Below the pieces are notes generated by a model. The model was not told the DNA's origin. It saw nothing but the letters and a program-made list of their open reading frames with translations, and made no database searches. A DNA stretch of 64,000 nt from JAFGBI01 sp964480725 (GTDB taxonomy: Bacteria > Myxococcota_A > Polyangia > Polyangiales > Polyangiaceae), in NCBI GenBank assembly GCA_964480725.1, contig CAYZQO010000013.1:1-64000 (forward strand), written 5' to 3'. Every line of letters starts with the position of its first letter. Position 1 is the stretch's first letter. This document shows positions 25,589-33,524 of the stretch, piece after piece. The translations under genes were made by a program, and so were the position numbers.

Positions 25589-27757
25589 ATGATCGCGCCG
25601 GCTCCGAGGGACGGGCCCGCCTTCTCCTGGTACCTGCGGGGCGACGGCGTCGCCGTCGTCGAGCTCCGCGTCGCGGGGTCCCCCCGAAACCTCCTCCGGA
25701 CGGGCGACGCCGAGGAGCTGTCGCGGGTCGCCGACGCGATCGCGAGCACGTCGGGGGTGGTGGCCGTGGTCCTCGCCTCCGGGGCGCCGGGTTGCTTCTG
25801 CGGCGGCTTCGATCTCGACGCCCTCGATGCACTCTCGAGCCCCCACGACGGCTCCGACGCGGCCCGGGAGGCACAGCGAGCGCTCGAGCGGCTGGAGTCG
25901 CTCGGCCTGCCGGTTGTGGTCGCGATCGACGGGCCCTGTCTCGGCGTGGGCCTCGACCTCGCGCTGGTCGCGCGCCGTCGGGTTGCCACGGACGTCGAAC
26001 GCACCCGGATCGGTTATCCGGAGGTTCGGCTCGGCCTGCTCCCCGCTGCCGGAGGCACGCAGCGGCTCCCGGCGGCCGTCGCGCCCGACCTTGCCCTGGA
26101 GCTCTTGTGCTCCGGACGGGTGCTGGCGGCGCGGGAGGCGCTCGACTGCGGGCTCGTCCACGAAATCGTCGTCGCCGGCACCGAGCGCGAAATGGCGGTC
26201 GTTCAGGCCCTCGACCTGGCGGCGCGGGGCGCTCGTCGCCGGGGCGGGCTCCTCTCGTGGGTGGCGTCGGGGGTCGGGGCTGCCCGCGCGCGCCGGCGGC
26301 CGGACGCCGCGTTCCGTCGCGCGCGGCAGCGCTGGGAAGTGGAAGGCGCCGCCCGCTCGCGCGCGGTGGCGTGGCTCATCGACGCGGTGGTGAAAGGGCT
26401 CGAGCACGGGATGCGCGCGGGGCAAGAGGTGGAGCGGCGCGCGTTCGGGGAGTTGGTCGTGAGCCACGAGGCACGGCACCGGCGTGCGCTCCACCGGGAG
26501 GCGGTGGCGCTTGAGCGCGCGCTCCACCGCCACGGGGCCGGCGCGCCCACCGCGTCGCTGGAGGCGGTCGGGATCATCGGGGCTGCCGCCGCGCTCGACC
26601 TCGTCGCGGCGTGCGCCCTCACCGCCGGCGTCACCACGCTCGTGCTCGATCCGGACCCGCTGGCGCTGGATCGGGTCCGCTCCGGGCTCCGCGCGCGGCT
26701 CGACGGGTTCGAGCGCGAGGGAGGGCCGTCGTCGCAGCAGCGAGAGCGCGCCATCGCTCGGATCCGCGCCCCGGCGGACGCGGCGACGCGCGCGGCGTTG
26801 CCGATCGCCATCGATGGCGACGCGGCGTTCACCGCCGCGCCGGGCGCGACCGCGCTGGAGACCCTGGTGGGTGAGCGGACGGTGATCGCGACCCCGGCGT
26901 TCACAACGACCGTGGCCGCGGTCGCGGCTGCCGCCAGCGTGCCATCGCGGTGGGTGGGGCTGCGGTACCTGCCCGCTGTCGGCGTGGGGCGACTCGCCGA
27001 GCTCGCGGCCGGGCCCCGGACGGACGGCGCGGCGCTGGCCCTCGCGGCGGACGTCGTTCGGCGGCAAGGCTGCACGCCCGTGGCCGTCCGTGACAGCCCG
27101 GGCGGCTACGGTCTCCGGTTGCTGACCGCGTTTGTCGGCGAGGCCCTGCACCTGCTCGCCGAAGGCGCCGCCGTCGCCGCCGTCGACACTGCGCTCGTAG
27201 AGTGGGGCTTCGCCAGCGGCCCGCTGTCCCTGCTCGACGACGTCGGGTGGACGCCGCTGTTTCTCGCTGCGCAACACCTGGCGCTCGTCGTCGACGAGCG
27301 CCTGGCATTCCCGTCCTGGGCGGGGCAGCTCCTCGCCACGGGTCGGTGTGGCCGCGCGGCGCGAGCCGGGTTCTACCGGTACGACGCGCGCGGTGGCCGG
27401 CGCGGTCCCGACCCCGCCGCGTGCGCCCCGCTCGAGGGGGCGCCGCGCGGGATCGCGCCGCGCGCCATCATCGATCGCTGCGCTCTTCGGGTCGTCGCGC
27501 AGGCCGTCGCGTGTCTCGAGGAGGGGGTCGTGGAGGCCCCGGCGGCGTCGGTCGCCGGCGTCCTCGCGGTTGGGTTTCCGTCCGGACGCGGCGGCCCGCT
27601 CCGCCACGCCGACGCGGTAGGAGCGGGCGCGCTGGTGGCGCGCTACGACGAGCTCGCTCGTTCGCTCGGCTCGCGGTTCGAGCCGCCGCGACTGCTGTGC
27701 GAGTTGGCTCGGCGCGACGGTGTCGGCGCGGCGCTGGCCACCTGGCGTCGCACCTGA
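25589..27757 (+). CDS. FadB/FadJ-like fatty acid oxidation protein with degenerate active sites
   Basis: A 722-residue protein with the layout of the beta-oxidation alpha subunit: enoyl-CoA hydratase (about 10-210), 3-hydroxyacyl-CoA dehydrogenase NAD domain (about 325-480) and C-terminal helical domains. The hydratase keeps the second Glu (Glu145 in GYPEVRLGLLP) but has Asp123 where the first Glu is expected. The Rossmann motif reads GIIGAAAALD instead of GxGxMGxGIA, and the dehydrogenase HFFNPV block reads LRYLPAV, so the catalytic His is Arg459. The dehydrogenase half is therefore probably inactive. A regulatory or scaffold role is an inference. ATG 25589 is chosen over an upstream in-frame GTG. 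Confidence 0.8.
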   Translation: MIAPAPRDGPAFSWYLRGDGVAVVELRVAGSPRNLLRTGDAEELSRVADAIASTSGVVAVVLASGAPGCFCGGFDLDALDALSSPHDGSDAAREAQRALERLESLGLPVVVAIDGPCLGVGLDLALVARRRVATDVERTRIGYPEVRLGLLPAAGGTQRLPAAVAPDLALELLCSGRVLAAREALDCGLVHEIVVAGTEREMAVVQALDLAARGARRRGGLLSWVASGVGAARARRRPDAAFRRARQRWEVEGAARSRAVAWLIDAVVKGLEHGMRAGQEVERRAFGELVVSHEARHRRALHREAVALERALHRHGAGAPTASLEAVGIIGAAAALDLVAACALTAGVTTLVLDPDPLALDRVRSGLRARLDGFEREGGPSSQQRERAIARIRAPADAATRAALPIAIDGDAAFTAAPGATALETLVGERTVIATPAFTTTVAAVAAAASVPSRWVGLRYLPAVGVGRLAELAAGPRTDGAALALAADVVRRQGCTPVAVRDSPGGYGLRLLTAFVGEALHLLAEGAAVAAVDTALVEWGFASGPLSLLDDVGWTPLFLAAQHLALVVDERLAFPSWAGQLLATGRCGRAARAGFYRYDARGGRRGPDPAACAPLEGAPRGIAPRAIIDRCALRVVAQAVACLEEGVVEAPAASVAGVLAVGFPSGRGGPLRHADAVGAGALVARYDELARSLGSRFEPPRLLCELARRDGVGAALATWRRT

Positions 27758-27848
27758 TCGGGGCACCAAAGGCGAGCGGCGGCCGCGTTGTCGTAATCCC
27801 TGCCGGGTCGGGCGTTCTCGCCCGCCGGAACCAAGCGGAGTGGATCGC

Positions 27849-28613
27849 ATGGCAGAGAGCAGGGAGACGTCCGTCCTCTTCTCGCTGAAGGGGCTGCTGG
27901 AGCTCGAGGAGGAGCGCGTCCGTGCCGAGGGGCGACGTCGCTGCGAGCAGGTGGAGCGGGAGGTGGCGGAGCGTGACGCTGCCGAGCGCGCCGTGCGCGA
28001 GGCGGAGCGAGCGCGCACCGTCGCCGTGGAGCGCGCCGCGGCGCTCCAGCGCCTGGCTTTGGAGGAAGAGCGACAGCGGGGAGAGGCCACCCAGCTCGCG
28101 GCCGTCGAGCGGGCGCGGATCGAGGCCGAGGCCGCGGCGCGTGTCGCGCTGCTGGAGCGGCAACAGGCGCACGAGCGCGCGTTGCGGGAGATCGCAGCGA
28201 GCGGGGCGGGGCGCCGGACCCGGCTCGTCCTGCTCGGCTCCAACGCGGCCTGGGCCGCGCTGCTGGTGATCGCCGGCGCTGGCTACCTCTCCGTGCTGCG
28301 GCCGGCAGAAGCGCGCCAGCGGGCGGCGCTGGCGGGGCTTCTCCAAGCCGAAACCGAGCGCGCCGAGACGAGCGACCGCCTCGCCCGGGACGCCGAGGCC
28401 CACGCTCGATCGCTGCGGGAACGGGTCACCGAGCTCGATCGGGAGCGCGCGGCCGCGTCGCTCGTCGGGTCCGCGTCGCCGAGCCGGGGCCGTGACCGAA
28501 CATCGCCAGCGACCGGGGGCGCCCCGCCCCCGCCGTCGCCGTCGCCGTCGCCGTCGCCGTTGGAGTGCCGTTCCGAGTCGGGGGATCCGCTCGACTTCTC
28601 GCTCTGCCGGTGA
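27849..28613 (+). CDS. Coiled-coil protein with one membrane helix
   Basis: A 254-residue protein. Residues 10-120 are an unbroken Glu/Arg/Ala coiled coil, a single membrane helix follows (about 130-150), then a second coiled coil and a Ser/Pro-rich end with Cys residues (SPSPSPSPLEC). A Cys near the end could form a disulfide. No family is recognised. CGGAG lies 9 nt before ATG 27849. A hairpin (GGGCG/CGCCC with a TTCT loop) at about 27809-27822 lies in its leader. Confidence 0.65.
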   Translation: MAESRETSVLFSLKGLLELEEERVRAEGRRRCEQVEREVAERDAAERAVREAERARTVAVERAAALQRLALEEERQRGEATQLAAVERARIEAEAAARVALLERQQAHERALREIAASGAGRRTRLVLLGSNAAWAALLVIAGAGYLSVLRPAEARQRAALAGLLQAETERAETSDRLARDAEAHARSLRERVTELDRERAAASLVGSASPSRGRDRTSPATGGAPPPPSPSPSPSPLECRSESGDPLDFSLCR

Positions 28614-28626
28614 GACGCTCGTGGCG

Positions 28627-31188
28627 TCAGCGTCGCGTCACCTTAGCGAGGTCGCGCTCGATGGCGGCGAGGAGCGAGAACGCATGCGAGCAACCCGGCG
28701 CTCGGGTGGCGACGCTTTGGTGCGCCCACTGCCTCAGCGCGAGCAGGGAGGGGTCCGGGACGGAATCGAGGCGGAGCGGCTCGAGCGCCGCCGCGATCGC
28801 CGCGGTTCGCTCGCGTGGCGCCGCTGCCAGCAGCGGCGCCGCGCCGTCGACCGTCGCGAGGAGGGAGGGGAGCGCCGCGGTGACGGCGTCCGGGAGACGC
28901 GCCCAAACGAGCGCGGCCTCCCGTCGTGTCGCCGGCGGGCGCTGCTCGAGCACCTCGCGGCAGGCCGCCTCGGGCGCAGATCGCCAGAACGCCTCGCGGA
29001 CGTGGGGGCCGAGCGTCGACCAGCGCGCGCCGAGTGCTTCCAGCGTCGTCGCGTCCGCGAGCGAGAGATCGAGCCCCGCCTCGTCGCGCGTGAAGAGCTT
29101 TGCCCAGGCTTCGGGGGGCGCCGTGCGCCAGAGCGCGGCGCCGAGGGAGCTCTTCGGATCGAACAAGGGCCTGCTCGCGATCGTCACGTCGGCGGTGAGC
29201 GCCGCGTGCCAGAGCTCCCGGCAGAGCCCGTTGCCGTCGAGGCCGCGCCGCGCGGAGAGCGCGGCGAGCGCCGCCGGGCCGTGCGGGAGGTCGTCGATAC
29301 CGGCGAGCGTGCCCTCGGTGGCGACCCCAAGCGCGAGCTCGTCGAGCGCGACGCCCGGGCGTTCGAGCGGATGGCACGGGTCGTCGAGTTGACCGAGCGC
29401 ACGCCGCAGTCGGTCGATCAGCGCATAGGTCGCGATCGCGCGCGCCTCGGGGAACTGGGGGAGCTCTCTCGCGATGACGTCGAGGGCCGCGCGCAGCCCG
29501 CGCGGCGGCGCGGGAGCTCGCCAGGGATCCAGCGGTGAGCGGCGGGGGCGCTCACCGTCCAGGCCCTCCGTCACCGCGAGCGAGGCCAGCCAGAAGCCAC
29601 CGTCGCTGAGGCAGCTCCCCGCGCTGGCGCGGTGGGGGACGCGGGGTCGCGGCAGGGCGTCGTCGAGGGTGACGGCGAGGCGTACCTGCTCTTCGGCGAG
29701 CGCGCTGAGCAGCTCGGACGGGATCTCCACGCCCTCGAGGACGGCGAACCCCGCCGCGCGGTGGGCGGCCTCGAGCGCCGCCGCGGCGGCGAAGCTCTCC
29801 TCCGCGTCCAGATCGAGGACTTCCTCGATCACCCCGAGATCACCGGTGCGCAGCCGCTGCAGGAGCTCCTCGACGAGGCCCTCGGCCTCGTGGGGGGACA
29901 GGAGGCCCGCGCCGAATTCGAGCGGCGTCGCCCGCGCGAGGCGCTGTCGGGCCTGCTGCGCCAGCACGCGCCCGAGCCAACGCGGCCTGAGCGCGAGATC
30001 GCCGCCGGCGCCCACCTCGACGAGCAACCCAGCGGCGCGCAGGCCGCGCACCACGCGGAACGCACCGGGTGGAAGACGCCGGGCCGCGCGCTCGACGTCC
30101 CGGCTGCGGATGGGGCCGTCCTCGGTGACGAGCAGCGCGCGCATCCAGTCGACGTCCACCTCGCGCTGGTACTCCTCCGGCACCAGCGCGAGCCACGCGT
30201 CGAGGCTCCTCGGCTCGTGCCAGGTGGCGACGGGGTCGACGAGCAGGCGCGTCACCAGCTCGACGAGCAGCCCGTACGCGGAGCGTCGGAGCCACCCCGC
30301 GTCCGCGTGGCCCAGCTGGGTGAGCTCGCCGACCCGTCGCGTCACGAACCGGCGGGCGACCTCCGAGAGCGGCTCTCGCACCGCGGTGCGGAAGCCGACC
30401 TCGTCGAGCGCGCCGCAGAGGCCGAGCGCGGTCCCCACCGTGTCCACGACGCCGCTGCCGAGGGGCCCCCGGGCGAACCACTCGAGCGCGCGCTCGACGT
30501 CGAAGCCCGCGTCGGTGGGCAGGCGCGCCGCGACCCAGGCGAGCAGCGCGGGGAGCACGTCCGCCACCGGCGGCGATCGGACGACCGCGTAGCCGCCGGC
30601 GGCCGGTGCGAACGGCGCCGCGACGCAGGCGGGCGCGTCGAGATCGGGCAGCGTCCCGTCGTCGCGGAGGAGCGTGAGGAAGACGGGGCGAGCCTGGCCG
30701 AGGAGCGAGCGGGAGTCGCCCGGAGTCGTCGCTTCGATGGGTTCGGCGAGGCCCCGCGCCTCGAGCCAGCGGCCCACGAGCGTCCGACCGGCGCCGGGTG
30801 GCGCGATCCACCAGAGCCTGCCCCAGCGAGCGGGACGCAGCACTTCGGCCGGAATGCCCGGGAAGAGGCCCTCCTCGCGCAGATCCAGGGCGCGGCCGAA
30901 GCGCAGCGAGTCGAGCCGGACGTGCTCGTCGCGGCCCGCCCGCCCCGCGGCGTCGTGGAGCGGGCCCCGTTCGAGCGCCTCCACGGGACAGGAGAGGACG
31001 CGGGCGAGGCATTTTCGCTCCGCGGGGCGCTCGGCGAGCCACCCGAGCTCCAGTCCGCGGTCGAGCTTGCCGAGGAGCGCCTCGAGGGAGCGCGGCTGCG
31101 GCCGGGAGCCCTCGGGCCAGTCGGGGTCGGCGAGCGCGGCGCGGGCGAGCGCGCCGAAGCTCGGCACCGGCGGGTTCGCCGTGGCCAT
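28627..31188 (-). CDS. Large protein with degenerate P-loop, function unknown
   Basis: An 853-residue protein. Near residue 130 it reads WWIAPPGAGRTLVGRW, which looks like a Walker A loop with Lys replaced by Arg; a hydrophobic strand ending in DD follows (VFLTLLRDDG), as in a Walker B. The remainder is helical with many Ala/Leu/Arg and resembles an ATPase arm and HEAT-like region. I do not recognise a family. The start is ATG 31188 with GAGGG 6 nt upstream; a TTG seven codons earlier is less likely. It sits two genes away from the BrxD-like ATPase. Confidence 0.65.
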   Translation of the reverse strand: MATANPPVPSFGALARAALADPDWPEGSRPQPRSLEALLGKLDRGLELGWLAERPAERKCLARVLSCPVEALERGPLHDAAGRAGRDEHVRLDSLRFGRALDLREEGLFPGIPAEVLRPARWGRLWWIAPPGAGRTLVGRWLEARGLAEPIEATTPGDSRSLLGQARPVFLTLLRDDGTLPDLDAPACVAAPFAPAAGGYAVVRSPPVADVLPALLAWVAARLPTDAGFDVERALEWFARGPLGSGVVDTVGTALGLCGALDEVGFRTAVREPLSEVARRFVTRRVGELTQLGHADAGWLRRSAYGLLVELVTRLLVDPVATWHEPRSLDAWLALVPEEYQREVDVDWMRALLVTEDGPIRSRDVERAARRLPPGAFRVVRGLRAAGLLVEVGAGGDLALRPRWLGRVLAQQARQRLARATPLEFGAGLLSPHEAEGLVEELLQRLRTGDLGVIEEVLDLDAEESFAAAAALEAAHRAAGFAVLEGVEIPSELLSALAEEQVRLAVTLDDALPRPRVPHRASAGSCLSDGGFWLASLAVTEGLDGERPRRSPLDPWRAPAPPRGLRAALDVIARELPQFPEARAIATYALIDRLRRALGQLDDPCHPLERPGVALDELALGVATEGTLAGIDDLPHGPAALAALSARRGLDGNGLCRELWHAALTADVTIASRPLFDPKSSLGAALWRTAPPEAWAKLFTRDEAGLDLSLADATTLEALGARWSTLGPHVREAFWRSAPEAACREVLEQRPPATRREAALVWARLPDAVTAALPSLLATVDGAAPLLAAAPRERTAAIAAALEPLRLDSVPDPSLLALRQWAHQSVATRAPGCSHAFSLLAAIERDLAKVTRR

Positions 31189-31325
31189 GAGGTCCCTCAA
31201 CCAGCCCAAGGCGACCTCCGCGGCTCGGTGCGCTTGGGAAACGAGCGTCGGCCGGCCAGGAGAATGAATGGGCCCTTCGGCCGACCTTGTCCGGGGTGGG
31301 GCCGGTGCATAGGAGATCCATGATG

Positions 31326-31355
31326 CATGCAGGCTGCATGTTCATGCAAGCCTGC
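31326..31355. promoter_or_regulatory. TGCAGGCTGCATG palindrome upstream of the 853-aa gene
   Basis: CATGCAGGCTGCATG (31326-31340) is a perfect 7-1-7 palindrome. It is followed by CATGCAAGCCTGC (31343-31355), which pairs with GCAGGCTGCATG apart from one extra base. The core TGCAGGCTGCATGTT is shared in 14 of 15 positions with 48561-48575. It is about 140 nt upstream of ATG 31188, a typical distance for an activator site. Confidence 0.45.
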
Positions 31356-31517
31356 CGACCCAGAACCCCTCAGGAAGGGAGGATTTAGGGAGCTGCCGCA
31401 ACGAAGCTTGAGCGTGCTCCGCCGGAATCAGGTCCACCTCCAGCAGGGGGCCCCGCCACGGACCCGATCTGCTGGACCTGTCTACCAGCGCTGCGACAAG
31501 ACAAAGCAGCAGCCTGG

Positions 31518-31654
31518 CCGCCAACGGCAGCGGCGCCCTGAAGGACACCCCCCTGCGCGACGGGGGGCGCGTTCCCAAGGACGCCGCTGGCAAACCGACG
31601 AATCGATCGGTTCTCCGGGACGGGGATTCTCCGCGGCGATCAAGCCGATCGCCG
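31518..31654 (+). repeat. Dispersed hairpin repeat, copy D
   Basis: Plus orientation. GCCAACGGCAGCGGCGCCCT (31520-31539) matches the left part of the 37.6-kb copy, CCCCCC (31548-31553) faces GGGGGG (31562-31567) to form the hairpin, and CCGCGGCGATCAAGCCGATC near 31631-31650 matches the right end of the 47.4-kb copy. The GATCTGCTGCT block is not recognisable. Confidence 0.6.
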
Positions 31655-31663
31655 GTCAGGCGG

Positions 31664-32648
31664 TCACTGCACCGAGATGCTCGTCACGCAGATGGTGCCG
31701 CTGTTGACGTCGCCTTCTTCGTTCGAGGGGACCAGCGCCATCGCCTGCTGGATGGGGCTCATGTCGTAGTCCGTGCCTTCGCCGCCATCCCAGCACTCGG
31801 TGTTGAACTCCGTCCAGGCGGCGCAGCCGCCACCGGTGATCGACACACACCAGTACTTGCCGGCCTTGTTCTGGATCTGGATGCGGTCGAAGCCCGTGCC
31901 CTCGACGCAGATCTCCGTCGTCCCGGTGGGATCGAACTCGAGCTCCGAGCCCGTTCCGCCCGCCGTATCCTGGTTGAGGTTACAGCCGATCATCGCGATG
32001 TCGTCGTAGGACGTGTTGGGCAGCGAGAAGTCGAAGCAGAGCTCGTCCTCGACGTCGCCCTCGGTTTCGTCCCCGCCGACGTTCTGTACGGCGAAGCAGT
32101 ACCCCTTGACCGTCCCCGTATCCATGTAGTTGGCCGCGCCCGAGGTGGTCGAGCCTCCCGTGCCCGGGTTGCTCCCGCCGGTCGTGGGGGTCGTGCCGCC
32201 GGTCGTGGGGGTCGTGCCACCGGTGGGCATCACGCCGCCGGTGGGCATCACGCCGCCGGTGGGCATCACGCCGCCGGTGGGCATCATGCCGCCGGTGGGC
32301 ATCACGCCGCCGGTAGTCATCACGCCGCCGGTGGGCATCATGCCGCCGGTGGGCATCATGCCGCCGGTGGGCATCATGCCGCCGGTGGGCATCATGNNNN
32401 NNNNNNNNNNNNNNNNNNNNNNNNNNNNNNNNNNNNNNNNNNNNNNNNNNNNNNNNNNNNNNNNNNNNNNNNNNNNNNNNNNNNNNNNNNNNNNNNCCGC
32501 CGGTCATGGCACCGCCCGACCCGGTCACACCGCCCGTGTACGGGGGGAGCGGCTGCACGACCGCGGCCCCGTCACTGCACCCCATCGCGGCGATCGTGCC
32601 ACCACCGACCATCATCGCTGCGCAAAACCAAGCTATCTTGCCACGCAT
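31664..32648 (-). CDS. Lipoprotein with PTGG[MV]M tandem repeats, interrupted by an assembly gap
   Basis: The N-terminus has a signal peptide ending in AAMGC, a lipobox. A Gly/Thr-rich linker leads into hexapeptide units of the form [MV]MPTGG: ten are visible before the gap. The C-terminal 150 residues form a compact domain with eight Cys residues in an extracellular-type pattern (YCFAV, LCFDF, EICVEG, YWCVSI). It is probably exposed on the cell surface. The two sides of the 100-N gap are in different frames as written; the frame is restored if the true gap is a multiple of 3. The stop is at 31664. Confidence 0.7.
32216..32396 (-). repeat. 18-bp tandem repeat coding for [MV]MPTGG
   Basis: About ten 18-bp units of CCGCCGGTGGGCATCATG type (C/T variation at one position, one unit with GTAGTC) are present. 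The array continues into the gap and the sequence after it resumes in the same phase of the unit. Confidence 0.9.
32397..32496. other. Assembly gap of 100 N
   Basis: A run of exactly 100 N, so the length is a placeholder. It lies inside the tandem repeat, which probably caused the assembly break. Confidence 0.98.
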
Positions 32649-32896
32649 GCCCCTACCGACCTTTCTTCTGAATCCGAACGCGCAAATACCTCGCGGCGCG
32701 TGAAGCGTCTTCCGGAGTGTAGCGCAAACTTTCCGGCTACCAGGACAGAATCAGGGACGCCAGGATTTCGCGAACTGGCGCGACTTTTACTAGTACGCTG
32801 GATCGGCGCCGTGGCCTCGAACCCCCTCCACGGGCAACGGGTTACGGTCGCTCCGGGGGGGCGCGCCGGGCCGGTCGGCGCGAGTGAAGGATCGTC

Positions 32897-33415
32897 ATGT
32901 CGAGAGCTGTCTCGAGGCCCCGCGCGTCCCCCGCCGCGCGCCGTTCCTGCTGGCTCCTCAAGTCGGAGCCCTCGGAGTACTCCATCGCCGATCTGGAGCG
33001 AGACGGCCGCGGGCGCTGGGACGGCGTCCGGAACTTCCAGGCGCGCAACCTCATCCGGGACGCGATGCGAACCGGCGATCTCGGCCTCTTCTACCACTCG
33101 AGCGCCGCGCCGCCGGGCGTGGCGGGTCTGCTCCGGATCGCGAGCGAGCCGCTCGTCGACCCCACCCAGTTCGACGCGGCGAGTCGGTACTTCGACGCCC
33201 GCGCGACCGGGGCGGCGCCACGCTGGTGGACGATCGAGGTGGAGTTTGTCGAGCGGTTCGTGGCGCTGGTGCCGCTCGCGAGGCTCAGGCAAGCGGATGC
33301 GCTCGAGGGCATGATGGTCCTTCGGCGAGGCGCGCGGCTCAGCGTCCAGCCCGTGGACGAAGGGCATTTCCGCGAGGTCCTCCGGCTGGCCCGGGCGCGC
33401 ACCTCCCTCGGGTGA
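32897..33415 (+). CDS. EVE domain protein (PUA-like fold)
   Basis: A 172-residue protein. After about 18 basic residues comes WLLKSEPSEYSIADLERDG and WDGVRNFQARNLIRDAMRTG, then LGLFYHSS, all hallmarks of the EVE domain. EVE domains bind modified bases in DNA or RNA and occur both as stand-alone proteins and fused to restriction enzymes. GAAGGA lies 5 nt before ATG 32897. It is 109 nt upstream of the BrxD-like ATPase gene, in the same direction. Confidence 0.9.
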   Translation: MSRAVSRPRASPAARRSCWLLKSEPSEYSIADLERDGRGRWDGVRNFQARNLIRDAMRTGDLGLFYHSSAAPPGVAGLLRIASEPLVDPTQFDAASRYFDARATGAAPRWWTIEVEFVERFVALVPLARLRQADALEGMMVLRRGARLSVQPVDEGHFREVLRLARARTSLG

Positions 33416-33524
33416 AGCGTGACTCCGTGGGCCTGGATTCGACGGCCGTGCCCCGGTCCTTTGGCCGACGCCGGCCTGGCCTGGGCGCTCGCGTTTCCCG
33501 GCGAGCCGCGGTAGGCGAGGCGCC

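Larger units (their letters stand above)
31189..31663. other. 475-nt intergenic region with palindrome and repeat copy D
   Basis: Apart from the palindrome at 31326-31355 and the repeat copy at 31518-31654, the region contains an imperfect inverted repeat built from AGGTCCA and TGGACCT (about 31428-31481). The plus-strand open frame here has no codon character and I do not call it a gene. Confidence 0.5.

Noticed and set aside
28540..28562. Repeated CCGTCG as a regulatory repeat
   Set aside because: It codes for SPSPSPSP at the end of the coiled-coil protein and is a simple codon repeat.
31327..31707. Plus-strand open frame of 126 codons in the 31-kb intergenic region
   Set aside because: It lacks a ribosome site, covers a repeat-family copy and runs antisense into the lipoprotein gene. 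Composition is not coding-like.
32216..32396. Regular 18-bp repeats that look like a CRISPR array at first sight
   Set aside because: There are no spacers; the units are in tandem and code for [MV]MPTGG in the lipoprotein frame.
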